From Deltaproteobacteria bacterium (lineage in GTDB: Bacteria > Desulfobacterota > Binatia > UBA9968), in NCBI GenBank assembly GCA_016184235.1, contig JACPDC010000293.1, positions 1 through 6,605 on the forward strand: a DNA stretch of 6,605 nt, given 5' to 3'. Positions 1 through 5,459 of this stretch are shown one piece after another. Within the stretch, counting starts at the first letter, position 1, and each line of letters begins with the position of its first letter. A model generated the notes under the pieces. It was not told the origin of the DNA and did no database searches. It saw only the letters and a list, made by a program, of their open reading frames with translations. The translations under genes were made by a program, and so were the position numbers.

Positions 1-780
1 CTCCTCGGTTGGAATCCCCCAATCGGAAAAAGCTTGATCGACGGGCTGTCCTCTTCGCGCCGCCCTCTTGGCCTCCACTGCGTACCATGAGGTGCCGCCG
101 CGCCCGGCGACATCGATGGCCTTCACCCCGGCCTGCTTAAGCCGCAAAGCCACTTCAGCGGAGATCCCGCCGCCCACCTCTTTGGCCATGACCGGAACCT
201 CCAACTGACGGCAGACCTGCGCGATCTTGGCCGTTAGCCCCTTAAAATTCCGGTTCCCCTCGGGTTGGACCGCCTCCTGCAGGACGTTGAGGTGCAGGAT
301 CAGGCCATCCGCTCCGATCATCTCTACCGCCTGGCGGCACTCTGCGATCCCGTAACCGTAGTTGAGCTGAACCGCGCCGAGGTTTCCCAGCAGAAGAATG
401 TCCGGCGCCAGATCCCTCACCTTAAAGGACTCGGCGACGCTCTGTTCCTCTAAGGCGACCCGCTGGGAGCCAACGCCCATCGCCAGCCCCAATTGCTGCG
501 CCGCCTGGGCCAGATTGCGGTTGACCTTGCGGGCGAGCTCAAAGCCGCCGGTCATCGACGAGATCAGCAGGGGCGCCTGCAGCCGTTTGCCCAGGAACGA
601 GGTGGCGAGGTCGATCTCGTCGATATCGATGTCCGGCAGCGCGTTGTGGACGAAGGCGTACCGGTCGAGGCCGGTCCCGTACGGGCCGGCCGCAGAGGGG
701 GAGTCGAGGCAGAGCTCGAGGTGCTCCCTTTTTCTCTGCTGGGTTGCGGTGAGGGATTTTTTACGCCTGCGGCGCGGCAT
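1..780 (-). CDS. fni: Type 2 isopentenyl-diphosphate delta-isomerase (FMN-dependent), C-terminus cut by window edge
   Basis: Interconverts isopentenyl diphosphate and dimethylallyl diphosphate in the cytosol, using reduced FMN. The 260 visible codons run without a stop to the window edge; the family is usually about 340-350 residues, so roughly the last quarter lies outside. Family landmarks seen in order: RKREH at 16-20 (the R-K-x-x-H substrate site), SSMTGG at 74-79, GSQR at 104-107, HLNVLQE at 163-169 (catalytic Gln and metal-binding Glu), QPEGNRNF at 172-179, KEVGGGIS at 200-207 and the FMN-phosphate loop GRGGTSW at 226-232. The ATG at 780 is the first start after the in-frame UbiX stop (799-801), 18 bases away. 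No Shine-Dalgarno is visible before it, so translation may depend on UbiX. The N-terminus is strongly basic (MPRRRRKK). Last gene of the riboflavin kinase-UbiX-isomerase group. Family identity is very secure. Confidence 0.95.
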   Translation of the reverse strand, partial: MPRRRRKKSLTATQQRKREHLELCLDSPSAAGPYGTGLDRYAFVHNALPDIDIDEIDLATSFLGKRLQAPLLISSMTGGFELARKVNRNLAQAAQQLGLAMGVGSQRVALEEQSVAESFKVRDLAPDILLLGNLGAVQLNYGYGIAECRQAVEMIGADGLILHLNVLQEAVQPEGNRNFKGLTAKIAQVCRQLEVPVMAKEVGGGISAEVALRLKQAGVKAIDVAGRGGTSWYAVEAKRAARRGQPVDQAFSDWGIPTEE

Positions 781-798
781 GGTGTAGCAGAGGAGGCG

Positions 799-1446
799 TC
801 ATCGGGAATCTTTTCGTCCCGGTTTTTTCCCTCTGCCGGCGGGATTAGAAGCCCGATCAGCCGCCTGCGGGTGCCGGCGCATCTGCTCGTCGCTCCACCG
901 CTCAAAGAGGCCTACGTCGATATTGAACTGGTCAAGGACCCGGGTGACGGTCTGGTTGATCACGTCGTCGAGGGTCTTGGGCCGGTGGTAAAATGCCGGC
1001 ACCGGAGGAAAGATCACCGCCCCCATGCGCGTCAGGGCCACCATGCTCTCCAGGTGGCCGAGATGGAGCGGCGTCTCGCGCACCAGCAAGACGAGTCTCT
1101 TTCTCTCTTTGAGAATCACATCCGCGGCCCGGACCAGGAGATCGCCGGCGACCGAATGGGCGATGCCGCCCATCGACTTCATCGAGCAGGGAGCGATCAC
1201 CATCCCCTCGGTGCGGAACGAGCCGCTCGATATGGAGGCGCCGACGTTGTTGATGTCATGGACGACATCGGCCATCTTCTCCACCTCCTTCACGGAGTAG
1301 GTCGTCTCGACCTGGATGGTCATCTTGGCCGCGCGGGTGAGCACCAGATGGGTCTCCACGTCCTTTATTCCCGCCAGCACCTCGAGGATACGCACCCCAT
1401 AGACGGCGCCTGTCGCGCCCGATATGCCGACAATCAATTTGCGCAT
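799..1446 (-). CDS. ubiX: UbiX/Pad1-family flavin prenyltransferase
   Basis: Joins a dimethylallyl group to FMN to make prenylated FMN, the cofactor of UbiD-type decarboxylases (ubiquinone or menaquinone synthesis, or aromatic acid metabolism). The 215 residues show the family pattern: GISGATGA at 7-14 (flavin phosphate loop), SSGSF at 73-77, IAPCSMKS at 84-91, RETPLH at 123-128 and the FYHRP segment at 152-156. Typical UbiX proteins are about 190 residues; here a basic tail of about 25 residues follows, ending GRGKKPGRKDSR, with no recognised function. The ATG at 1446 lies 6 bases after the riboflavin kinase stop and gives the canonical MRKLIVGISG start; only a weak GGAT lies upstream. It is followed by IPP isomerase, whose product is the source of the dimethylallyl donor. 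No UbiD is in the window, so which decarboxylase it serves is unknown. Confidence 0.95.
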   Translation of the reverse strand: MRKLIVGISGATGAVYGVRILEVLAGIKDVETHLVLTRAAKMTIQVETTYSVKEVEKMADVVHDINNVGASISSGSFRTEGMVIAPCSMKSMGGIAHSVAGDLLVRAADVILKERKRLVLLVRETPLHLGHLESMVALTRMGAVIFPPVPAFYHRPKTLDDVINQTVTRVLDQFNIDVGLFERWSDEQMRRHPQAADRASNPAGRGKKPGRKDSR

Positions 1447-1452
1447 AAAGAA

Positions 1453-1848
1453 TCAATCCATAAATTCCAAAGTGATTTTTTCTCCGTCCCGCACCCCCAG
1501 CTCGTCCTTGAGCCGCACCGGGGCCACCACCTCGATTTTATCCGCCGGGTAGCCTTCTACCTCGGGAAGGAGCACGGCGCCCTTAAGTTTCCCCTCGACC
1601 TGCACCAAAAAACAGCGCGCCTGACAAAACGAGGGATCCGCCGGGGTGATCGGGATACTAGGCGCCGCTCTTTTGACTTCCCGCCAGGCAGCGATGTCTT
1701 CCTCCGACTCCAGCCGCAAGTTTAGCGTCGCCGGATAGGGAGCGAATCCAAGCCCCTCGCTGAGCGCCTTCTGCACCCACTCCAGAGCCATGAACGTCGA
1801 CGCCTGAGCCAGATCGCTGAAAACAACCCCTGTGATTCTCCTCCCCAC
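1453..1848 (-). CDS. ribK: DUF120 family, archaeal-type CTP-dependent riboflavin kinase homologue
   Basis: Predicted to phosphorylate riboflavin to FMN with CTP, as known for the archaeal RibK of Methanocaldococcus; it is unrelated to the usual bacterial RibF. The 131 residues match the single-domain family length. Diagnostic parts: an N-terminal strand ITGVVFSDLAQA at 5-16 followed by a helix, the GFAPYPATLNLRL block at 34-46 (its TLN is the family signature for metal/nucleotide binding), and a C-terminal barrel half with KGAVLLPEVEGYPADK at 89-104 and IEVVAPVRL at 105-113, ending RDGEKITLEF. The start is GTG at 1848, the only start codon after the upstream stop at 1861-1863 that keeps the first strand. 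Oddly, the best Shine-Dalgarno-like run (GGGAGGAG) lies just inside the gene, after the GTG. The stop is 6 bases before UbiX. The family call comes from remembered motif similarity; activity is inferred. Confidence 0.86.
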   Translation of the reverse strand: MGRRITGVVFSDLAQASTFMALEWVQKALSEGLGFAPYPATLNLRLESEEDIAAWREVKRAAPSIPITPADPSFCQARCFLVQVEGKLKGAVLLPEVEGYPADKIEVVAPVRLKDELGVRDGEKITLEFMD

Positions 1849-1926
1849 GTTGGTTATTGGTTACTAGTTAATCGGAGCCCTTGCTGTGTCGAATTTTACC
1901 AATAACCAGTAACCAATAACTAGTAA
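1849..1926. repeat. Inverted array of 7-base tandem repeats between xdhC and ribK
   Basis: Right half, plus strand: ACCAATA at 1898-1904, ACCAGTA at 1905-1911, ACCAATA at 1912-1918 and ACTAGTA at 1919-1925, four uninterrupted heptamers. Left half in opposite orientation: TGGTTAT at 1851-1857, TGGTTAC at 1858-1864, TAGTTAA at 1865-1871. Positions 1852-1870 pair with 1903-1921 at 17 of 19 positions, leaving a 32-base loop. The array touches the stop of the upstream xdhC and comes within 2 bases of the ribK GTG, so it fills the gap. It could form an RNA hairpin or a cruciform. It has no GC-rich stem plus U-tract, so it does not look like an ordinary terminator. Function unknown. Confidence 0.85.
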
Positions 1927-2700
1927 CTATTTTCCCGACAGTGACCGGGCCTTGCCTCCCCGGCGCACCTTGATGATCTCGGCCAGAATGGAAAGGGCGA
2001 TCTCCTCAGGGGTCTCCGTGTTGATGTCCAGACCGATGGGCGCGTACACCCTCTCGATAATCTCTTCGGCGATCTTCTCTTCCTCCCGAAACCGCTGAAA
2101 ACAGGCCTTGATGCGCCTCCGGCTGCCGATCATGCCGATGTACTTCGCCGGGCTGTCCATGATCTCGCGCAGACAGGGCTCGTCGTACTTATGGCCGCGC
2201 GTGATCAGCACGATATAGGTGGAGGGGGTAATCGCCATCCCCTTCAGCGCCTCGGCCATATCCGTTACCAGAATCTGGTCCGCCGCCGGGAATCTCTCGC
2301 GGTTGGCGAACAGCATCCGATCATCCAGCACCGCGACATGAAAATCCAAGATCTTGGCGAATTTGACCAGCGGCACGGCGATGTGGCCCGCCCCTACCAC
2401 GATGAGCTGGGGCGGCGCCGCCATCACCTCGAAGAACACCTCGATCTTGCCTCCGGCGTCGGGGATTTCCAGCGGCACTAATTTCGATTTCTCCTCCTTG
2501 AGGCAGCTCTCCGCCTCTCGCAGAATAGCCCGTAGCAGCCCCTCGTGGCGGATCGTCCCGCTCTCGGCCTTGCCGTCCCGAATGAGGCATTTGTCGCCCG
2601 GCTCGACACGGCCGTTGCCGTCCGCTTCGATGACGGTGGCCAGGACCGCGGCCGCGCCCTGCTCACTAATCCTGATAAGCTCATCGACCAGTGCATTCAT
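1927..2700 (-). CDS. XdhC-family molybdenum hydroxylase maturation protein (long form)
   Basis: XdhC proteins bind molybdenum cofactor, protect or present it for sulfuration, and deliver it to xanthine-dehydrogenase-family enzymes. The 257 residues hold a complete C-terminal XdhC Rossmann domain: VVGAGHIA at 101-108, LDDR at 125-128, TRGHKYDE at 167-174, YIGMIGSRRR at 187-196 and YAPIGLDINTETPEEIALS at 219-237. The N-terminal XdhC/CoxI part (about 1-95) is recognisable by position and by its closing GKIEVFFEVMAAPPQL, but lacks the family's GSxPR, GGGC and CGG motifs. Those three motifs occur in the separate short protein at 2790-3191, suggesting the two act together. The ATG at 2700 has no clear ribosome binding site; upstream lies a small GGACC-A-GGTCC palindrome (2708-2718). 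Related to CoxF/CoxI of CO dehydrogenase clusters. Confidence 0.92.
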   Translation of the reverse strand: MNALVDELIRISEQGAAAVLATVIEADGNGRVEPGDKCLIRDGKAESGTIRHEGLLRAILREAESCLKEEKSKLVPLEIPDAGGKIEVFFEVMAAPPQLIVVGAGHIAVPLVKFAKILDFHVAVLDDRMLFANRERFPAADQILVTDMAEALKGMAITPSTYIVLITRGHKYDEPCLREIMDSPAKYIGMIGSRRRIKACFQRFREEEKIAEEIIERVYAPIGLDINTETPEEIALSILAEIIKVRRGGKARSLSGK

Positions 2701-2789
2701 AACTCAGGACCAGGTCCCCCTTGAACAATTTAAACGACTTGAACCGTTTAAACGTTCAAACCGTTCAAAAGGTTCAAGCAGTTGACAGA
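2701..2789. repeat. Inverted array of about 9-base TTNAA repeats between the two xdhC genes
   Basis: TTNAA cores begin at 2721, 2730, 2739, 2748, 2755, 2764 and 2773, with a last TTGA at 2782. Every step is 9 bases except one of 7 in the middle. The left units read TTGAAC or TTAAAC; the right units read TTCAAA or TTCAAG, so the halves face each other around the perfect palindrome GTTTAAAC at 2746-2753, flanked by TTGAACC and GTTCAA. A separate small palindrome GGACC-A-GGTCC sits at 2708-2718. No promoter or terminator can be asserted. The architecture matches the arrays at 1849-1926 and 3192-3286 but the sequence and period differ. Function unknown. Confidence 0.85.
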
Positions 2790-3191
2790 TCACGTTCGTT
2801 CTTTTGCCGTTTTCTTTTCGTTTTTTTCCTTCCACCAGGGATCGATGAAGACGTTCATGATGCCGCCGCAAACCGCCGGACTGTCCGACGAGATATCATC
2901 GAGCAGGTCCACGCGCACCATCCGCGGCTTGCGCATCCGGATCACCTCGATCGCCTCCCGCTTGACGTCCGCCTCGCCGCAGCCTCCGCCGATGGTCCCC
3001 ACGATCTCCCCCCAGGCGGTCACGACCATCTTGGCGCCCACCTCGCGCGGCGTGGAGCCCTTGGTGGAGACGATCGTGGCTACCGCCAGCGTCTCGCCTT
3101 TGTCGAGAAACTCTTTTACCTGATGGTAGATCGAATCCGTTTTCTGGCGCTCGCTCGCGCTATCCTCATGACATGTTCCCGGACCAGCCAT
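2790..3191 (-). CDS. Stand-alone XdhC/CoxI N-terminal domain protein
   Basis: A 133-residue protein made only of the XdhC/CoxI small domain, with no Rossmann part. Visible motifs: LAVATIVSTKGSTPRE at 35-50, the glycine-rich GTIGGGCGEADV at 65-76, and CGGIMNVFIDP at 108-118. The Cys residues C71 (in GGGC) and C108 (in CGG) are the kind proposed to contact molybdenum cofactor or sulfur in this family. The C-terminus is a charged lysine-rich tail (about 120-133). The ATG at 3191 is well supported by AGGAGG 7 bases upstream on the minus strand. It supplies exactly the motifs missing from the N-terminal part of the long XdhC at 1927-2700, so a two-subunit XdhC is the likely arrangement. It follows coxD and coxE, as XdhC-type genes do in CO dehydrogenase-like clusters. 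The hydroxylase served is not in the window. Confidence 0.9.
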   Translation of the reverse strand: MAGPGTCHEDSASERQKTDSIYHQVKEFLDKGETLAVATIVSTKGSTPREVGAKMVVTAWGEIVGTIGGGCGEADVKREAIEVIRMRKPRMVRVDLLDDISSDSPAVCGGIMNVFIDPWWKEKNEKKTAKERT

Positions 3192-3286
3192 GTTTTTGCC
3201 TCCTCTTGATGCCGTTAATAGTTATTCGTTGATTCGTTATTCGCTTAAAAACCAGTCAACGAGTAACGAGTATACCAGTAACGAAT
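3192..3286. repeat. Inverted array of 7-base repeats between coxE and the short xdhC
   Basis: Left half, plus strand: GTTAATA at 3214-3220, GTTATTC at 3221-3227, GTTGATTC at 3228-3235 (8 bases) and GTTATTC at 3236-3242. Right half in opposite sense: ACCAGTC at 3251-3257, AACGAGT at 3258-3264, AACGAGT at 3265-3271, ATACCAGT at 3272-3279 (8 bases) and AACGAAT at 3280-3286, which ends against the coxE stop. The halves pair imperfectly. Positions 3192-3213 are outside the array and hold the ribosome binding site of the next gene. No terminator-like U-tract is present. Same design as 1849-1926 but a different unit. Function unknown. Confidence 0.83.
3199..3204 (-). promoter_or_regulatory. Strong ribosome binding site of the short xdhC gene
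   Basis: The minus strand reads AGGAGG with a 7-base spacer to the ATG at 3191. It is the clearest Shine-Dalgarno sequence in the window and fixes the start of the 133-residue protein. Confidence 0.85.
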
Positions 3287-4498
3287 TTACGCGACCAGCT
3301 TCTGCAGCGTTCTTCCCAGAGCGACCAGGCTGTTGAGATTGTGCACCGACAAAAACAGATCGAGATAGGGAAGCGCCGCCTGCATCCCCTTGCACAGGGG
3401 CTCGTAATTATCGCTCGCCAGAAGCGGATTGAGCCATATGATCTTCTGGCAGCGCCTCTTGAGGGCCCTCATCTCCCGCTCCAACAGCGCCACGTCCCCC
3501 CGGTCCCAGCCGTCGCTGATAATCACGAGCACCGTCCGGTGCGTCACCAGACTGGGCGCGAACTCCCGGTTGAACGCATGGAGCGAGCGACCGATGTTGG
3601 TGCCGCCCGACCACCCCACGACCGAATGCGAAATTCTTTCCAATGCGCTGCCGATGTCCTTGGTGCGGATCAGGTGGGTGATACGGCTCAGCGATGTGCT
3701 GAAGACGAAGGTCTCCACCCCCCAAAGCTCGTTCTGCAGGCCGTACATGAACTGGATCAAGAACCGGCTGTAGCAGTCCATCGAGCCGCTGACGTCGCAG
3801 AGCAGGACGACCCGGGTCTTCTTGATCCTGCGCTTGCGCGCGACCAGATCGATGACCTCCCCGCCGTACTTGATATTCTTGCGCATGGTCCAGCGCGGAT
3901 CGATCTCCTCGCCCTTGGCGGCGCGCTTCTTGCGACGGCTCACCTGGGTGGCGATCTTGGTGGCGATGAGCAGGATGGCGCGGCTGATCGCTCGGCTCTC
4001 CTCGATCCCCATCTCGCTGAAATCCTTTTTGTTCAAGGCCTCGTGCGGACTGTAGGTGGGCACGGGGATGCGCTCGCTCTCATCGCTCAGCTTGGCATCC
4101 TGGCTGGCAGCCTCGGCGACCACCTCCTCGAGGCTCCCCCCGGGGCCGGCCGAGTCGCCCTGTTTTTCCTCCGACGACGGCGCCATCTCCACCGACTCCA
4201 TGGGCGGCTCGTCATCACTCAACTCCCGCCAGAAACGCTCGAAGACGCGGTCGAACAGCGGGATCTCTTCCTTGTCCGAGACCAGATTGGAGCGCAACCC
4301 GGCGTAGAAATCCGCTCTGCGCGAGATATCGACGAGCTCCAGCGAGCGGCTGGCGTCCATCACCTGACTCAAGCTGACCTTGAGGCCCGCCTCTTTGAGC
4401 ACCCGGCCGAAGGCCAGCAGATTGGCCAGGGTCCCCTGGCCGCGCACCGCCGCGTAGCGGTCCACCGCCTTGACAATGGCTTCATCCGAGATTTCCAT
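3287..4498 (-). CDS. coxE: CoxE-type von Willebrand factor A domain protein
   Basis: Partner of the MoxR-type ATPase CoxD in maturation of CO dehydrogenase-like molybdenum hydroxylases. The 403 residues fit the family length. The N-terminal part (1-95) is helical and carries FYAGLRSNLVSDKEE at 64-78, typical of CoxE. An acidic linker (about 94-143) follows. A basic stretch (about 186-228, rich in RRKKR and RKRRIKK) leads into the VWA domain, with a complete metal-ion-dependent adhesion site: DVSGS at 235-239, Thr300 in GGTNIG, and Asp329 in SDGWDRGD. No signal peptide or membrane segment is seen, so it is probably cytosolic. The ATG at 4498 lies 3 bases after the coxD stop with no good ribosome binding site of its own, which suggests translational coupling. 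No molybdenum hydroxylase structural genes are in view. Confidence 0.93.
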   Translation of the reverse strand: MEISDEAIVKAVDRYAAVRGQGTLANLLAFGRVLKEAGLKVSLSQVMDASRSLELVDISRRADFYAGLRSNLVSDKEEIPLFDRVFERFWRELSDDEPPMESVEMAPSSEEKQGDSAGPGGSLEEVVAEAASQDAKLSDESERIPVPTYSPHEALNKKDFSEMGIEESRAISRAILLIATKIATQVSRRKKRAAKGEEIDPRWTMRKNIKYGGEVIDLVARKRRIKKTRVVLLCDVSGSMDCYSRFLIQFMYGLQNELWGVETFVFSTSLSRITHLIRTKDIGSALERISHSVVGWSGGTNIGRSLHAFNREFAPSLVTHRTVLVIISDGWDRGDVALLEREMRALKRRCQKIIWLNPLLASDNYEPLCKGMQAALPYLDLFLSVHNLNSLVALGRTLQKLVA

Positions 4499-4501
4499 GA
4501 T

Positions 4502-5422
4502 CTATGCCATCAGCTCCGTCGGCTCCTTGAGCATCTGGTCAAAGCCCAGTCGCTTAGCCGCCAGCTCTTCTTTTAAGTGATGCAGGTCTTCCCGGTATTT
4601 GAAGATGCAGCCCATGGTCTCTTCCACGGTCTTCTCGTCCAGCTCCTGGCGGGAGAGAGCCATCAGGGCGGAGGCCCAGTCCAGGGTCTCGGCCACGCCG
4701 GGGCGCTTGTAGAAATTCATCTGGCGCACCCGCTGCATAAAGGCGCAGATCTGCTTCGCCAGATGATCGCGCACCTGGGGAAACTTGGTCATGACGATCT
4801 CGTATTCCTTTTCAAACGTCGGGTAATCGATCCAGTGGTACAGGCAGCGGCGCTTGAGCGCGTCGTGAATCTCCCGCGTTCGATTCGAGGTAAGGAAGAC
4901 GTAAGGGCGGAGACTGGCCCGTATCGTGCCGATTTCGGGGATGGTGATCTGAAAGTCGGAAAGGACCTCGAGCAAAAAGGCCTCAAATTCCATGTCCGCG
5001 CGGTCGATCTCGTCGATCAGCAGCACCGGAGCCTTGGGGCCGTCGCTCTGAATCGCCTCGAGCAAGGGGCGCTTGACCAGATACTCCTCGGTGAAGATCT
5101 CGGTCTCCACGGCCGCCCGATCCTTGCCGCCGACCTCCTCCAGCTTGATGCGCAGCATCTGCTTGGGGTAATTCCATTCGTAGAGGGCGGTATTGGCGTC
5201 CAAGCCCTCGTAGCACTGGAGCCGAATGAGCCTCGTTTCCATGACGTCGGCGAGCACCTTGGCGATCTCGGTCTTTCCCACTCCCGCCTCGCCTTCGAGC
5301 AGAACCGGCTTCCCCAACGTGATCGACAAATAAACCACGGTGGCGAGCGAGCGGTCGCAGATGTACTGCTGCTTGCGCAACGCTTCCTGAACTCTGTCAA
5401 TTGTCAGCTTCTTGGGATTCAC
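4502..5422 (-). CDS. coxD: CoxD-type MoxR-family AAA+ ATPase
   Basis: AAA+ ATPase of the MoxR group, thought to use ATP hydrolysis with its VWA partner (CoxE) to remodel a molybdenum hydroxylase during active-site assembly; in Oligotropha CoxD is linked to sulfuration of the CO dehydrogenase metal centre. The 306 residues show Walker A GEAGVGKT at 44-51, the QCYEGLDANTALYEWNYPKQ segment at 69-88 that typifies CoxD-like members, Walker B VLLIDEID at 133-140, sensor 1 TSN at 178-180 followed by RTRE, and the arginine pair RRC at 191-193. The C-terminal helical lid fills about 200-306. The start is GTG at 5422, supported by GAGGA 5 bases upstream. It lies 37 bases after the YqeB-family gene and 3 bases before coxE, a clear operon arrangement. 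Family identity is secure; the client enzyme is unknown. Confidence 0.94.
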   Translation of the reverse strand: MNPKKLTIDRVQEALRKQQYICDRSLATVVYLSITLGKPVLLEGEAGVGKTEIAKVLADVMETRLIRLQCYEGLDANTALYEWNYPKQMLRIKLEEVGGKDRAAVETEIFTEEYLVKRPLLEAIQSDGPKAPVLLIDEIDRADMEFEAFLLEVLSDFQITIPEIGTIRASLRPYVFLTSNRTREIHDALKRRCLYHWIDYPTFEKEYEIVMTKFPQVRDHLAKQICAFMQRVRQMNFYKRPGVAETLDWASALMALSRQELDEKTVEETMGCIFKYREDLHHLKEELAAKRLGFDQMLKEPTELMA

Positions 5423-5427
5423 TGCTG

Positions 5428-5432
5428 TCCTC
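5428..5432 (-). promoter_or_regulatory. Ribosome binding site supporting the GTG start of coxD
   Basis: The minus strand reads GAGGA with a 5-base spacer to the GTG at 5422. It decides the coxD start; an ATG slightly upstream (in GATGATGCGAGG) is out of frame and reaches a stop at once. Confidence 0.65.
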
Positions 5433-5459
5433 GCATCATCGGGTAGAATAAGACCGGGC

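Noticed and set aside
493..1725. A 410-codon open frame on the plus strand spanning the isomerase, UbiX and riboflavin kinase genes.
   Set aside because: Antisense to three genes with clear family motifs; the product has no recognisable domain.
1849..1926. Rho-independent terminator after xdhC.
   Set aside because: The paired arms are AT-rich and the loop is 32 bases, with no U-tract, so it does not meet terminator criteria.
2701..3286. CRISPR array, suggested by regularly spaced short repeats.
   Set aside because: Units are 7-9 bases with no spacers and no cas genes nearby.
3341..4576. A 411-codon open frame on the plus strand opposite coxE.
   Set aside because: It lies fully antisense to a well-supported gene with an intact metal-binding site, and its translation is His/Arg/Leu/Ala-rich with no family motif. 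This is typical of a stop-poor antisense frame in GC-rich DNA.
4577..5446. A 289-codon plus-strand frame opposite coxD.
   Set aside because: Antisense shadow of an AAA+ ATPase with intact Walker A, Walker B and sensor motifs.
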